Origin: Flavobacterium sp. ASV13
GTDB taxonomy: Bacteria > Bacteroidota > Bacteroidia > Flavobacteriales > Flavobacteriaceae
NCBI RefSeq assembly: GCF_000745775.1
Contig: NZ_JQJY01000004.1
Location: 62,001-126,000 of the forward strand
DNA: 64,000 nt
Direction: 5' to 3'
Shown here: positions 51,556-62,605 of the stretch, one piece after another
Position numbering within the stretch: position 1 is the first letter of the stretch
Layout: each line of letters starts with the position of its first letter
Notes under the pieces: generated by a model
The model's input: the letters and a program-made list of their open reading frames with translations, nothing else
The model's database searches: none
What the model was told of the DNA's origin: nothing
Translations under genes and position numbers: made by a program

Positions 51556-52824
51556 TTATCCTTTAGCTTTCAATGCTTTAGCTTCAGCTGTCATTTCTAG
51601 AGCGCTATAAACTCCTAATAATGTCTTTTTAACATCATCATTTTGAGGATCTAATTCATTCGCTTTTTTAAGATAAGGTATTACACTTTTGAATACACCT
51701 TCTCTTTGTGCTTTTAATACATCATAACGCTTCATATCTTTAGCTGAAGTACCTAATTTATTCATTTCGTCAATGATTGGTTTTTCAGCCTCTAATTTCA
51801 AAGCAGCGATATTAATATAAGCATTTACATAATCAGGTTTGATTTCAATTGCTTTAGCATAATATTTCTCAGCATCAGCTGTATTTTTAGCATTAGCACT
51901 GATTACTCCTAAATTGAAAATCAAATCAGCATTGTTAGGGTCTTTCTCTAAAGCTTCGCTAACCAATTTCTTGTATGTATCGAAATCTTTAGTTTCAAGA
52001 TACAAGTTAGCTTCTGTAAGAATCAAAGAAGTATCTTCTGGATTTGTTTTTCTTGCATCAGCAATTGCTTTTTTAGCCTCTTCAATTTTTCCTTTTTGAA
52101 CTAAAATTAAAGCTAAGTTTTTGTAGATTTCTCCTCTTTTAGAAGGAACTGCTTCCGTTTTAGGTTTTTCGTGAGTTCCTATTTTTACAGCTAAATCTCT
52201 ATCTTTTGCATTAGCAAAACCATCTTCGCTTCCTGAAATCTTATTTACTGCAGTATAAAGAGTTCCTTTTCCTGAGTAGTTTAGTTTTTTCAATTCTTCA
52301 TACATTGGCAAAGCAGTATCATAATCCTGAGCATTTACTGCTGTAGAAGCTGCGTAGTACAAGTTAATTGTATCGTTTTTATCTAATTGATAAGCATCAT
52401 ACAATTTAGCAGCGCTTTCTTTATGCTTATTTGCTTGCGAATCAGCAATAGCTGAATTGATTAATTTTCCTTTAATCTCAGTAATTGAAGAAGCAGCCTG
52501 AGTTGAATACTTTTGTTTTCCAGAAGCTTTTTCAACATCAATCAATGTTTTGTAGCTTTCAGCAGCAGCAGATAAATTTTTACCTTCTTCTACTTTTTTA
52601 TTCGCTAAATCCAAATAAGCATTCCCTTTAACAAAATAGTATTGAGCCTGCTCAACATCTTTAGCATTTGTTACTAAATTTTCAGCATCTTTTAATATTG
52701 CAATTGCTCCTTGAGCATCTCCGCTTTTTAAAGCTTTCTCAGCATTTTTGATTTGATCTTTCTGAGCAAAAGTTGCTGCTGAAATCAATAATGCTGAAGC
52801 AAGTAATAGATATTTACTTTTCAT
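51556..52824 (-). CDS. Secreted TPR protein
   Basis: 422 residues from ATG 52824 (MKSKYLLLASALLISAATFAQ), a signal peptide; a TTG at 52833 is in frame but not needed. The mature part is TPR-like repeats rich in Ala and Lys ('AEKALKSGDAQGAIAILKDA', 'AEKYYAKAIEIKPDYVNAYI'). Periplasmic, probably a scaffold or an envelope assembly factor. It begins 41 bases after gyrA on the same strand, so it may be read through from gyrA. Confidence 0.85.
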   Translation of the reverse strand: MKSKYLLLASALLISAATFAQKDQIKNAEKALKSGDAQGAIAILKDAENLVTNAKDVEQAQYYFVKGNAYLDLANKKVEEGKNLSAAAESYKTLIDVEKASGKQKYSTQAASSITEIKGKLINSAIADSQANKHKESAAKLYDAYQLDKNDTINLYYAASTAVNAQDYDTALPMYEELKKLNYSGKGTLYTAVNKISGSEDGFANAKDRDLAVKIGTHEKPKTEAVPSKRGEIYKNLALILVQKGKIEEAKKAIADARKTNPEDTSLILTEANLYLETKDFDTYKKLVSEALEKDPNNADLIFNLGVISANAKNTADAEKYYAKAIEIKPDYVNAYINIAALKLEAEKPIIDEMNKLGTSAKDMKRYDVLKAQREGVFKSVIPYLKKANELDPQNDDVKKTLLGVYSALEMTAEAKALKAKG

Positions 52825-52865
52825 AATATTCAATTTGTATATTTAATTTTAATTTTTCTTTTTTA

Positions 52866-55508
52866 TTATTCTTCAGATTCCTCCTCATCAGATTCTTCTT
52901 CTTCGTCCTCAACTACATCATCAGCGTCATCATCGTCATCTGCTGTTCCGTCATCCTCAAGAACTTCATCAAGATCCGGCTTAACTCTTTCTATTCCAGA
53001 CTCAACAACATTTCCATCTTCATCAACAATAACCTCCTCGGCATCATCTTTCATTACTTTTGTAACTGCTGCGATAGAATCTTTTCCTTTTAAATTGATC
53101 AATCTAACCCCTTGAGTTGCACGTCCCATAACACGTAAATCCTCAATCGCCATTCTGATTGTCAATCCTGATTTATTGATAATCATTAAATCATCAGCAT
53201 CTGTTACAGCACTAATAGAAATTAACTTACCTGTTTTTTCTGTAATATTAAGCGTTTTAACACCTTTACCACCACGGTTTGTAATTCTGTAAACATCTTC
53301 ACCATCGTCGTCAACTAATTTTGTACGTTTCCCGTAACCGTTTTCAGTTACAACTAAAATTTGTGATTCAGAAATATCATTTTTATCAACTGTAACCATT
53401 CCGATTACTTCATCCGTTTCGTCTTTCAGTGTAATTCCACGAACTCCAGAAGCTGTTCTTCCCATCGGACGTGTTTTAGTTTCTTCAAAACGAACTAATT
53501 TACCAGATTTAACAGCTAAGATAATTTGGCTTTCTCCATTTGTTAACTGAGCACCAAGCAACTCATCACCTTCCTTAATGGTAATAGCTGCTACACCATT
53601 CACACGAGGTTTAGAATATTTCTCTAAAGAAGTTTTCTTAACCTGTCCTTGTTTAGTTACCATTACAAGATTATGTGTATTGATATAATCTTTATCTTTT
53701 AAATCTTGTGTACAAATGAAAGCTTTTACTTTATCATCGCTTTCAATGTTTACTAAATTCTGAATTGCTCTTCCTTTAGCTGTTTTACTTCCTTCTGGAA
53801 TTTCGTAAACACGCATCCAGAAACATTTTCCTTTTTGCGTAAAGAACATCATATATTGGTGGTTGGTTGCAACGAACATATGCTCAAGGAAATCCTGATC
53901 TCTTGTTCCTGCGCTTTTTTGCCCAACTCCTCCTCTATTCTGCGTTTTGTACTCAGTAAGGTTTGTACGTTTGATATAACCTGCGTGCGAAATCGTAATT
54001 ACAACATTTTCATCGGCAATTAAATCTTCGATACTTACATCTCCACCAGAATATTCAATCTGAGAACGACGAGCATCACCGTATTTATCTCGAATTTCAA
54101 TTAATTCTTCTTTTATTAAATCTGTTCTTAAATTAACGTCTGCTAATAAAGCTTTCAAATGCTCAATTAATTTCATTAATTCCTCAAACTCAGCTCTTAG
54201 TTTATCCTGCTCCAGTCCAGTTAACTGACGAAGACGCATTTCAACAATTGCACGAGCCTGAATATCTGACAACTTAAATCTTTCGATTAATTTCTCTCTT
54301 GCTTCATCTGTATTTTTAGACCCCCTGATTAACGCAATTACTTCATCAATATTATCAGAAGCAATAATTAATCCTTCTAAAATATGCGCTCTTTCCTCAG
54401 CTTTACGCAATTCAAACTGCGTTCTTCTCACAACTACCTCATGACGGTGCTCAATAAAATAGTGAATCATATCTTTTAGATTCAACAATTGAGGACGTCC
54501 TTTAACCAATGCAATGTTATTTACACTGAAAGAAGATTGTAATGAAGTATATTTATATAAGGTATTTAAAACTACGTTTGGCGTAGCATCACGTTTTAAG
54601 ATATAAACGATACGCATACCATTTCTATCCGATTCATCACGGATATTGGCAATACCTTCGATTTTTTTCTCGTTAACCAAATCAGCCGTACGTTTGATCA
54701 TTTCGGCTTTATTGACTTGATATGGAATTTCAGTAACAATGATACATTCTCTTCCGTCAACTTCCTCAAAACCAACTTTAGCACGCATTACGATACGACC
54801 TCTACCTGTTTTGAAAGCTTCACGAACACCTTCGTATCCATAAATTACACCTCCAGTTGGAAAATCTGGAGCTTTAACGTGTGTAATTAACTCATCTATT
54901 TCAATATCATTATTATCAAGATAAGCTAATGTACCATTGATAACTTCTGTTAAATTGTGTGGAGGCATATTTGTTGCCATACCAACAGCAATACCAGTTG
55001 CTCCGTTTACTAATAAAGTAGGAACTCTTGTTGGCATTACTTTTGGCTCATATAAAGTATCGTCAAAGTTTAATTGGAAATCAACCGTTTCTTTTTCGAT
55101 ATCTGCCATAATATCCTCAGATATCTTACGCATTCTAGCCTCAGTATAACGCATTGCTGCCGGACTGTCACCATCAACAGACCCAAAGTTACCCTGACCA
55201 TCAACTAATAAATAACGCATACTCCATTCCTGAGCCATACGAACCATCGCATCATAAACTGAAGTATCTCCGTGTGGGTGATACTTACCCAGAACCTCTC
55301 CTACGATTCTTGCAGATTTTTTGTGGGCAGATCTTGAAGTTACACCTAAATCATACATTCCGTAAAGAACTCTTCGGTGCACTGGTTTTAAGCCATCTCT
55401 AACATCCGGAAGTGCTCTCGATACAATTACTGACATCGAATAATCGATGTAAGCTGATTTCATTTCATCCTCAATGTTAATAGGAATTAACTTTTCTCCT
55501 TCAGACAT
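52866..55508 (-). CDS. gyrA: DNA gyrase subunit A
   Basis: 880 residues. Winged-helix/tower domain with the active-site Tyr121 in [10 protein letters not shown] and the quinolone-determining [12 protein letters not shown] (79-90; position of E. coli Ser83 is Thr82, Asp87 is Asp86). Six-bladed C-terminal pinwheel domain with the GyrA box-like [10 protein letters not shown], followed by an acidic tail of ~45 residues (Asp/Glu-rich) often found in Bacteroidetes. Introduces negative supercoils with GyrB. Divergent from clpC (258-base gap). Confidence 0.97.
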   Translation of the reverse strand: MSEGEKLIPINIEDEMKSAYIDYSMSVIVSRALPDVRDGLKPVHRRVLYGMYDLGVTSRSAHKKSARIVGEVLGKYHPHGDTSVYDAMVRMAQEWSMRYLLVDGQGNFGSVDGDSPAAMRYTEARMRKISEDIMADIEKETVDFQLNFDDTLYEPKVMPTRVPTLLVNGATGIAVGMATNMPPHNLTEVINGTLAYLDNNDIEIDELITHVKAPDFPTGGVIYGYEGVREAFKTGRGRIVMRAKVGFEEVDGRECIIVTEIPYQVNKAEMIKRTADLVNEKKIEGIANIRDESDRNGMRIVYILKRDATPNVVLNTLYKYTSLQSSFSVNNIALVKGRPQLLNLKDMIHYFIEHRHEVVVRRTQFELRKAEERAHILEGLIIASDNIDEVIALIRGSKNTDEAREKLIERFKLSDIQARAIVEMRLRQLTGLEQDKLRAEFEELMKLIEHLKALLADVNLRTDLIKEELIEIRDKYGDARRSQIEYSGGDVSIEDLIADENVVITISHAGYIKRTNLTEYKTQNRGGVGQKSAGTRDQDFLEHMFVATNHQYMMFFTQKGKCFWMRVYEIPEGSKTAKGRAIQNLVNIESDDKVKAFICTQDLKDKDYINTHNLVMVTKQGQVKKTSLEKYSKPRVNGVAAITIKEGDELLGAQLTNGESQIILAVKSGKLVRFEETKTRPMGRTASGVRGITLKDETDEVIGMVTVDKNDISESQILVVTENGYGKRTKLVDDDGEDVYRITNRGGKGVKTLNITEKTGKLISISAVTDADDLMIINKSGLTIRMAIEDLRVMGRATQGVRLINLKGKDSIAAVTKVMKDDAEEVIVDEDGNVVESGIERVKPDLDEVLEDDGTADDDDDADDVVEDEEEESDEEESEE

Positions 55509-55716
55509 AAGTTGTTATGTTTAAATAATTATATTAGTTTCAAAGCGTGCCAAGATACGTTTTTTTGAAATTTTTTCAGCTATTTCCTTACACTTATTTC
55601 AATGATTTATTAACAACTTTATTTTGCCTTTTAGTTAATAAATTAAGCGTTTTTTAACTCTTTTATTGTTATTTTTTTTGTCAATTAGCTGACAGCAGAT
55701 CTCAATAGGTATGATT

Positions 55717-55748
55717 TTTGTTTTTCAACCAGTAAATAATTAAATTTA
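55717..55748 (+). promoter_or_regulatory. Promoter of clpC
   Basis: TTTG (55717-55720), 20-base spacer, TAAATTTA (55741-55748), one mismatch in the -7 box. Predicted leader about 15 bases. The rest of the 258-base divergent gap is AT-rich and featureless. Confidence 0.6.
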
Positions 55749-55766
55749 CATATCGAATTATATATT

Positions 55767-58313
55767 ATGGATGATAATTTTTCACCAAGAGTAAAAGATG
55801 TTATTACATACAGTAAGGAAGAAGCTCTGCGTCTAGGGCACGACTTTATTGGTACTGAACATCTGATGCTAGGCATTTTAAGAGATGGTAACGGAAAAGC
55901 TATTCATATACTTAATAACCTAGCAGTTGATTTAGATCATTTACGCAGGAAAGTAGAAATACTGAGTCCAGCCAATCACAGCATTGAGATAAACACTGAA
56001 AAGAAAAACCTTCATCTTACACGCCAGGCTGAAAGAGCCCTTAAGACAACATTTCTTGAAGCAAAAGTATTTCAAAGCTCGTCGATTAGCACGGCACACC
56101 TGCTTCTATGCATCTTACGAAACGAAAACGATCCAACAACCAAGCTATTGAATAAACTAAAAATAGATTATGACATAGCTAAAGAACAATATCTAAACAT
56201 GACGCCAAACGAAGAAGAATTTTTAGAAAACTTGCCACGAAACGAGTCATACAATGACGATTCAGGACAAGATGACAGTCTAAAAGAAAGCAGTTTTAAT
56301 AATCCCGCCAATAAGTCAAACAAAAAATCTAAGACTCCGGTGTTAGATAATTTTGGGAGAGATTTAACAGAAATGGCCGAGGAAGGAAAACTGGATCCTG
56401 TCGTAGGACGCGAAAAAGAAATTGAACGCGTTTCTCAAATTTTAAGCCGAAGAAAAAAGAACAACCCGCTTCTAATTGGAGAACCTGGAGTTGGTAAATC
56501 TGCTATTGCAGAAGGACTGGCTTTACGTATTATCCAAAAGAAAGTTTCTCGTATTCTTTTCAACAAACGTGTTGTAACTCTTGATTTGGCCAGCTTAGTT
56601 GCCGGAACAAAATACAGAGGCCAATTTGAGGAAAGAATGAAAGCCGTAATGAACGAGCTTGAGAAAAATGATGACATTATTCTTTTCATTGACGAAATTC
56701 ACACTATTGTGGGTGCTGGAGGAGCAACAGGTTCACTTGATGCTTCAAACATGTTCAAACCTGCTTTAGCAAGAGGCGAAATTCAATGTATTGGTGCTAC
56801 TACTCTTGATGAGTACAGACAATATATCGAAAAAGACGGCGCCTTGGAAAGACGTTTTCAAAAAGTAATTGTGGAGCCAACTTCTGTTGAAGAAACAATC
56901 GCAATTTTGAACAATGTTAAAGACAAATATGAAGATCACCACAATGTAACGTATACTCCAGAAGCTATTGAAGCTTGTGTTAAGCTAACAAACAGATATA
57001 TGTCTGAGCGTTTCTTACCAGACAAAGCGATTGACGCTATGGATGAAGCCGGATCACGCGTACACATCACAAACATTGATGTTCCAAAACAAATTTTGGA
57101 TTTAGAACGTCAATTGGAAGAAGTTCGCGAAATGAAGAACATGGTAGTTAAAAAACAAAAATATGAAGAAGCTGCCAAACTTCGTGATGATGAAAAACGT
57201 ATCGAAAAAGACCTTGCTTTAGCTCAGGAACAATGGGAAGAAGATTCTAAAAACAACAGAATTGAAGTTACAGAAGATAATGTAGCTGATGTTGTTTCGA
57301 TGATGACCGGAATTCCTGTTAACCGAATTGCACAAACAGAAAGTAACAAATTAGCCAAATTGCCTGAATTGATTCAGAATAAAGTGATTGGACAAAATGA
57401 AGCTGTTCTTAAAATTGCACGTTCTATCCAACGTAACAGAGCTGGACTTAAAGACCCTAACAAACCAATTGGTTCGTTCATTTTCTTAGGTCAGACTGGT
57501 GTTGGTAAAACGCAATTAGCAAAAGTTTTAGCAAAAGAATTATTTGACTCTGAAGATGCGTTAGTTCGTATCGACATGAGTGAATACATGGAGAAATTCG
57601 CGATTTCTCGTTTAGTTGGAGCGCCTCCAGGATATGTTGGATACGAAGAAGGTGGTCAATTGACTGAAAAAGTTCGTAGAAAACCATATTGTGTTGTTCT
57701 TTTAGATGAGATCGAAAAAGCGCATCCAGATGTATTCAACATGATGCTTCAGGTTTTAGATGACGGATATTTGACAGATAGTTTAGGTCGCAAAATTGAC
57801 TTTAAAAACACGATCATCATCATGACATCTAACGTTGGTGCACGTCAATTGAAAGATTTTGGACAAGGTGTTGGATTCGGTACTGCAGCAAGAACAGCTC
57901 AAGCAGATGAAAACTCAAAAAGCATTATCGAAAATGCATTGAAGAAAACTTTTGCTCCTGAATTCTTAAACAGAATTGATGACGTAATTGTATTTAATGC
58001 ATTAGAAAAAGCTGATATCGATTTGATTATCGAAATCGAATTGAAAAAACTTTATTCTCGTATTGCTGAGTTAGGTTACAAATTAAGCTTAACAGACAAA
58101 GCAAAAGCATTTATTGCTGAAAAAGGTTTCGATAAGCAATTTGGAGCACGACCATTGAAAAGAGCAATTCAGAAATACGTTGAAGATTTGTTAGCTGAAG
58201 AAATCATCACTTCAAAAATACATTCTGGTGATGAAATCATGATGGATTTAAAAGATGATTCACAAGAATTATCAGTAGAAATTCATAAAGCTGAAGAGCC
58301 AACAAATCAATAA
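55767..58313 (+). CDS. clpC: ATP-dependent Clp protease ATP-binding subunit ClpC
   Basis: 848 residues. Two N-terminal Clp_N repeats (about 3-75 and 82-150), first AAA+ with GEPGVGKSA (near 236-244) and DEIHTIVGAGG, a UVR-like coiled-coil segment (KYEEAAKLRDDEK near 472), and second AAA+ with GQTGVGKT (near 575-582). It unfolds substrates and delivers them to ClpP. Full length. A hairpin (58343-58373) follows the stop. Confidence 0.95.
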   Translation: MDDNFSPRVKDVITYSKEEALRLGHDFIGTEHLMLGILRDGNGKAIHILNNLAVDLDHLRRKVEILSPANHSIEINTEKKNLHLTRQAERALKTTFLEAKVFQSSSISTAHLLLCILRNENDPTTKLLNKLKIDYDIAKEQYLNMTPNEEEFLENLPRNESYNDDSGQDDSLKESSFNNPANKSNKKSKTPVLDNFGRDLTEMAEEGKLDPVVGREKEIERVSQILSRRKKNNPLLIGEPGVGKSAIAEGLALRIIQKKVSRILFNKRVVTLDLASLVAGTKYRGQFEERMKAVMNELEKNDDIILFIDEIHTIVGAGGATGSLDASNMFKPALARGEIQCIGATTLDEYRQYIEKDGALERRFQKVIVEPTSVEETIAILNNVKDKYEDHHNVTYTPEAIEACVKLTNRYMSERFLPDKAIDAMDEAGSRVHITNIDVPKQILDLERQLEEVREMKNMVVKKQKYEEAAKLRDDEKRIEKDLALAQEQWEEDSKNNRIEVTEDNVADVVSMMTGIPVNRIAQTESNKLAKLPELIQNKVIGQNEAVLKIARSIQRNRAGLKDPNKPIGSFIFLGQTGVGKTQLAKVLAKELFDSEDALVRIDMSEYMEKFAISRLVGAPPGYVGYEEGGQLTEKVRRKPYCVVLLDEIEKAHPDVFNMMLQVLDDGYLTDSLGRKIDFKNTIIIMTSNVGARQLKDFGQGVGFGTAARTAQADENSKSIIENALKKTFAPEFLNRIDDVIVFNALEKADIDLIIEIELKKLYSRIAELGYKLSLTDKAKAFIAEKGFDKQFGARPLKRAIQKYVEDLLAEEIITSKIHSGDEIMMDLKDDSQELSVEIHKAEEPTNQ

Positions 58314-58342
58314 ATTAGTTAAAATTTATAACACAAATAACT

Positions 58343-58382
58343 TACCCGTTACGTTTTCATAACATAACGGGTATTTTTTTTT
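58343..58382 (+). terminator. Terminator of clpC
   Basis: TACCCGTTA (58343-58351) pairs with TAACGGGTA (58365-58373), 13-base loop, followed by a T9 run. Confidence 0.85.
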
Positions 58383-58453
58383 GTAAAAATCACTATCTTT
58401 AGTAAAAGCAAATAGCTACTTTTGAATTTAAATTCTATAATAAAAATTAACGT

Positions 58454-59821
58454 ATGCTTCAACACAAAGTCATTTTAGGCAGCGAAGAATGGTGCTCATT
58501 TCCTGAACTTGGAATCCCAACGATTAAAGCTCGTGTCGATTCTGGTGCCAAAACTTCAGCAATGCACGCTATCAACATAGCTCCTTTTATAAAAAATGAT
58601 GCCAATTGGGTAAAATTTGACATTAATCCAATTCAGAATAATATTAAAACTATCATTCATTGCGAAGCGCCGCTGGTGGATAAGAGAATTGTAAAAAGCT
58701 CAAGCGGCTTTAGAGAACATCGTTATGTAATTCAGACAAGCATTAAAATTGGCGATTCAAAATGGCCAATCGAAATGACTTTAACAAATCGAGATTCGAT
58801 GGGTTTTCGCATGCTTTTGGGACGTGAAGCCATGAGCGGACGCGTATTAGTAGATCCTGAAGAAAAATATCTACTGGGACAGCCTACACCAGAATCTCTT
58901 AAAGAATTATATCAAAACTCCGAAAAAGCCAGTTCTGGTTTACGAATTGGACTTTTAGCCAGCAATCCCGAATTGTACAGCAATAAAAGAATCATGGAAG
59001 CCGGCGAAATGCGCGGTCATGAAATGCATTTTTTGAACATCAAAGAATGTTATATGAAACTGGACGCCAAAACTCCGGAAATTCATTACAGAGGCGGAAA
59101 AATATTAAATCAGTTCGACGCAATCATTCCTAGAATAAGACCAAGCATCACTTTTTATGGCTGCGCATTAACACGCCAATTCGAAGCGTTGAAGGTATTT
59201 GTTTTAAATTCGGCTACAGCCATCACACAATCACGAGATAAATTATACTCGTTACAATTACTTTTAAATAGCGGAATTGATATTCCAACAACCGGATTTG
59301 CTAATTCTCCGCTTGATACAGACAACTTAATCAAGATGGTTGGCGGTTCACCTCTAATTGTAAAATTATTAGAAGGAACACAAGGTAAAGGCGTTGTTTT
59401 GGCCGAAACCAAAAAAGCTGCAGAAAGTGTTATTAATGCCTTCAAAAGTTTAAATGCAAATATTCTGGTTCAGGAATTCATTAAAGAAGCCAATGGAAAA
59501 GATATTCGCTGTTTTGTAATTGACGGAAAAGTAGTTGCAGCGATTCAGCGTGAAGCAATGCCAGGCGAATTTAGAGCAAATATTCATCTTGGCGGAACAG
59601 CATCAGTAATCAAAGTAACGGCTGAAGAGAAAAAAATCGCGATTAAAGCAGCAAAAGCAATGGATTTAAAAGTTGCCGGTGTTGATATTATTCGTTCTTC
59701 TAAAGGGCCATTATTGCTTGAAGTAAACTCTTCTCCAGGTCTTGAAGGAATTGAAGGTGCCACAAACAAAGACGTTGCTGGAGAAATGATTAAAGCAATT
59801 GAAAAGAATTTTAAACTATAA
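58454..59821 (+). CDS. Fused RimB-like / RimK-like ATP-grasp protein
   Basis: 455 residues. Residues 1-150 match the retropepsin-like domain of PF05618 (putative aspartic/zinc protease, RimB type) with DSGAKTSA (29-36, D-S-G). Residues ~165-455 are an ATP-grasp ligase of the RimK family ([37 protein letters not shown], then [14 protein letters not shown]). In E. coli RimK adds Glu residues to ribosomal protein S6, and in Pseudomonas RimB and RimK are separate partners. Here they are one polypeptide. The substrate is not proven. Confidence 0.88.
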   Translation: MLQHKVILGSEEWCSFPELGIPTIKARVDSGAKTSAMHAINIAPFIKNDANWVKFDINPIQNNIKTIIHCEAPLVDKRIVKSSSGFREHRYVIQTSIKIGDSKWPIEMTLTNRDSMGFRMLLGREAMSGRVLVDPEEKYLLGQPTPESLKELYQNSEKASSGLRIGLLASNPELYSNKRIMEAGEMRGHEMHFLNIKECYMKLDAKTPEIHYRGGKILNQFDAIIPRIRPSITFYGCALTRQFEALKVFVLNSATAITQSRDKLYSLQLLLNSGIDIPTTGFANSPLDTDNLIKMVGGSPLIVKLLEGTQGKGVVLAETKKAAESVINAFKSLNANILVQEFIKEANGKDIRCFVIDGKVVAAIQREAMPGEFRANIHLGGTASVIKVTAEEKKIAIKAAKAMDLKVAGVDIIRSSKGPLLLEVNSSPGLEGIEGATNKDVAGEMIKAIEKNFKL

Positions 59822-59861
59822 TTAAGTTCATTTAAACTTAATTCCGTATAAATAATTTAGC

Positions 59862-59898
59862 AGCTTTGTCGAAGTTTTAACTTTGACAAAGCTTTTTT
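59862..59898 (+). terminator. Terminator of the RimB-RimK gene
   Basis: AGCTTTGTCGAAGTT (59862-59876) pairs with AACTTTGACAAAGCT (59879-59893) with one G-U pair, then T6. The following TAACTTTA (59902-59909) may be part of the DUF421 promoter (TTTG at 59882-59885, 16-base spacer). Confidence 0.85.
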
Positions 59899-59920
59899 AT
59901 TTAACTTTAAAATAAAAAAT

Positions 59921-60439
59921 ATGGCTTTTCCTTATTTAGATATTGTTTTACGTAGTATCGCCGTTTATTTTTTCATGACGATTGCTTTACGGATATTCGG
60001 TAAAAAAGAACTTTCGCAATTGAATACCGCCGATGTAATTCTGATTTTATTAATAAGCAACTCTGTTCAGAATGCCATGGTTGGCCCTGATACAAGTTTG
60101 ACTGGCGGTTTAATTGCAGCATTAGTATTATTCATAATCAACTTCATCATCAAAAAACTGACTCACAAATACAAAGTTTTTGGAGATTTATTATTGGACA
60201 AACCTGAAATCTTAATTCACGACGGAAAATTAGATTTCAAAGCGCTTAGCAAACTAGATATTTCGCATGACGAATTAAAAGAAGCCATGAGAGAACACGG
60301 AATAGAATTCTTCAAAAATGTAAAATTGGCAATGCTCGAAATTGACGGAACAATCAGCATTATTTCTGAAGATGAAAAAAATCTAAAGCAAACACATTTT
60401 AAACGAAAACATAATCGTAAAAACATTCAAAACTTCTAA
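59921..60439 (+). CDS. DUF421 membrane protein (YetF-like)
   Basis: 172 residues. Three N-terminal helices with the DUF421 hallmark RIFGKKELSQLNTADVILILLISNSVQNAMVG (split here as RIFGKKELSQ and TADVILILLISNSVQNAM), then a cytosolic domain with DGKLDFKALSKLDISHDELK and LEIDGTISIISEDE. Bacillus YetF/YdfS-type proteins are of this family and are linked to germination proteins; the role in Flavobacterium is unknown. Convergent with the PiT gene. Confidence 0.88.
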   Translation: MAFPYLDIVLRSIAVYFFMTIALRIFGKKELSQLNTADVILILLISNSVQNAMVGPDTSLTGGLIAALVLFIINFIIKKLTHKYKVFGDLLLDKPEILIHDGKLDFKALSKLDISHDELKEAMREHGIEFFKNVKLAMLEIDGTISIISEDEKNLKQTHFKRKHNRKNIQNF

Positions 60440-60459
60440 TAATTTCAAAAACAAAAAAA

Positions 60460-60486
60460 GCCGATTTCAAATGAAATCGGCCTTTT
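60460..60486. terminator. Terminator between DUF421 and PiT genes
   Basis: GCCGATTTCA (60460-60469) pairs with TGAAATCGGC (60472-60481), 2-base loop, A7 on one side and T4 on the other. It can act for both convergent genes. Confidence 0.88.
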
Positions 60487-60535
60487 AATATTTTATAGAA
60501 AATGCAATTTACATCACACATTTCAAATAATCGTT

Positions 60536-61882
60536 TTACGAAATAAACACGCTCAGTACAAAATAAACCAAACCTGCTAAGATCGCTGAAATTGGGATAG
60601 TCAAAATCCAAGCCCAAACTAAACTTACGGTAACACCCCAGCGAACTGCAGAAACACGTTTTGTTAATCCAACACCAATAATAGATCCTGTAATAGTATG
60701 CGTTGTACTTACCGGAATTTTTAAATGCTCTGTAAAATAAAGCGTCAATGCTCCAGCAGTTTCAGCAGCAACTCCTTCAAATGAACTTACTTTTGTGATT
60801 TTAGATCCCATTGTTTTTACAATTTTCCATCCACCACTTAAAGTTCCCGCTGCAATTGCAGAATAACAAGCTAACGGAATCCATCCCGGCATTACTCCTT
60901 TAATTCCCAAATCATCATTTGGAAGAACAACATCTAACCAAGAATCCATGTGAACCCCAGGATTTGTGTTGATATAAACCGCTACAGCAGCAGCGATAAT
61001 ACCCATTACTTTTTGAGAATCATTTCCTCCGTGCCCCAAACTAAAAGCCGCAGAAGATAATAATTGCATTTTTTTCAAAGCAGCATCAGCCTGATGAAGA
61101 TTTAAACTGCTAAATATCAAACAAAATGCACTTACAGTTAATATAATAAAGGCTACTAAAAACCATTTAATATTATGAGGATCAAAAGCTACGCTCCAAA
61201 AATGAGAATCAAATCTTCCTTTATGACCATCTTTTATAATTTCTTCATAAGGAACCATTTGTGCATATACAAACCAAACAGTTGCAATCATTAAAGCCAC
61301 AGTAAATAATTTAGGCCAAATACTTTTACGAGAAGCATTCAACAACCAAATAGAAATTAAATACGATGCCAAAGCTCCTAATAAAGGCGCTAGAACAATA
61401 AAAGCAATAATAATAAGAACTCCCGAAGGCATTCCGCCATCTTTTCCGGCTTTATACCAGCTTACAATTTCATACCAGTAATGAGTAGCTCCATCTTCAC
61501 CAACATATCCCGAAAAACCGTGAACTGCGATAGCGTGCGCAACGGCTGCTCCGGCAAAACCTCCAATAAGCGTATGTGAAGAACTTGAAGGAATTCCAAG
61601 CCACCAAGTCAATAAATTCCAGCAGATTGCCGCAATAACTCCGGCAAGAATAACAACCAGGTTAATTTCCATTGTGTGCGCTGTTTTAGCAACAGTATCT
61701 GCAACACCAAATCCGAAAACCCAATAAGCTAAAAAGTTAAAAAATGCTGCCCAAAGAACCGCCTGAAAAGGCGTCAAAACCTTTGTTGCAACAACTGTCG
61801 CTATAGCATTTGCCGCATCATGAAAACCATTGATGTAATCAAAAATTAAGGCTAATACTATAATTAATATAAGTAGCGTCAT
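60536..61882 (-). CDS. pit: Inorganic phosphate transporter, PiT family
   Basis: 448 residues with about 11 membrane helices. The PiT signature appears twice, as GFHDAANAIATVVATKVL (20-37) and in the C-terminal half as TTHTITGSIIGVGL. A His/Gly-rich 'GHGGNDSQKVMGIIAA' central segment is also typical. It imports phosphate with a proton or as metal-phosphate. Its DUF47 partner is 30 bases upstream on the same strand, the usual pair. Confidence 0.95.
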   Translation of the reverse strand: MTLLILIIVLALIFDYINGFHDAANAIATVVATKVLTPFQAVLWAAFFNFLAYWVFGFGVADTVAKTAHTMEINLVVILAGVIAAICWNLLTWWLGIPSSSSHTLIGGFAGAAVAHAIAVHGFSGYVGEDGATHYWYEIVSWYKAGKDGGMPSGVLIIIAFIVLAPLLGALASYLISIWLLNASRKSIWPKLFTVALMIATVWFVYAQMVPYEEIIKDGHKGRFDSHFWSVAFDPHNIKWFLVAFIILTVSAFCLIFSSLNLHQADAALKKMQLLSSAAFSLGHGGNDSQKVMGIIAAAVAVYINTNPGVHMDSWLDVVLPNDDLGIKGVMPGWIPLACYSAIAAGTLSGGWKIVKTMGSKITKVSSFEGVAAETAGALTLYFTEHLKIPVSTTHTITGSIIGVGLTKRVSAVRWGVTVSLVWAWILTIPISAILAGLVYFVLSVFIS

Positions 61883-61912
61883 AAAATTATAACTTCAGAA
61901 TGAAAAATTGAA

Positions 61913-62557
61913 TTAAGAATGTTTTACAGAAATAGATTCTAGTATATTCGCAACACTCTTACATTTATCTGTTGCTGATTCTAAAACAGATAACACTTCT
62001 TTATATTTAATAATATTTTTAGCGTCTGTTTCGTTTTCAAAAATTTCAAAAACTGCTTTGTTATATACGTTATCAGATTTGTTTTCTAGCTTGTTAATTC
62101 TAGCACATGAATCTTTAATAACTTTCATGTTTTTCAAGTTGCTCAATTCCTTAACAGCACTATCAATATTTTGACAAGCTTCAAGGTTGATTTCTGTCAT
62201 TTTTCTGATCGATTTTGTAATCTTGTCAACTTGATACAATCTCATACGGCTTGCAGCTCCGTGAAGGTAATCTGCAACGTTATCAATTGAAGTAATTAAG
62301 GTATGAATATCTTCTCTATCAAATGGAGTAATAAAGTTTCTACTCAATTCCAAGTTAGTTTGACGTGTAATATCTTCTCCTTTTTGCTCTAATTCATCAA
62401 TTTTTTGAAAAAGAACTTCTCTTTCTTTTAATGGTAAGTTTACAGCTTCGTGTAAGTTAGATGCTAATTCAATTAAATTGCTTGAAGCCTCTTCAAAAAG
62501 TGGAAAGAATTTCTTGTCTTTCGGCACTAAAAATTGGAAAATACTGTTTATTGACAT
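61913..62557 (-). CDS. DUF47 (PhoU-like) phosphate regulatory protein
   Basis: 214 residues, all helical: PKDKKFFPLFEEASSNLIEL, then FDREDIHTLITSIDNVADYL, the DUF47 signature. DUF47 proteins fold like PhoU and modulate the PiT transporter. First gene of the pair with pit. A TAATTTTG -7 box (62584-62577, this strand) lies 19 bases before the start; no TTG sits at the matching distance. Confidence 0.9.
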   Translation of the reverse strand: MSINSIFQFLVPKDKKFFPLFEEASSNLIELASNLHEAVNLPLKEREVLFQKIDELEQKGEDITRQTNLELSRNFITPFDREDIHTLITSIDNVADYLHGAASRMRLYQVDKITKSIRKMTEINLEACQNIDSAVKELSNLKNMKVIKDSCARINKLENKSDNVYNKAVFEIFENETDAKNIIKYKEVLSVLESATDKCKSVANILESISVKHS

Positions 62558-62605
62558 TTTTATATTTTTGATAGTGCAAAATTACTTCAATAATATTCTA
62601 TAATG

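Noticed and set aside
60399..60617. Minus-strand frame of 72 codons at the DUF421/PiT boundary
   Set aside because: It overlaps the terminator and the ends of two well-supported genes.
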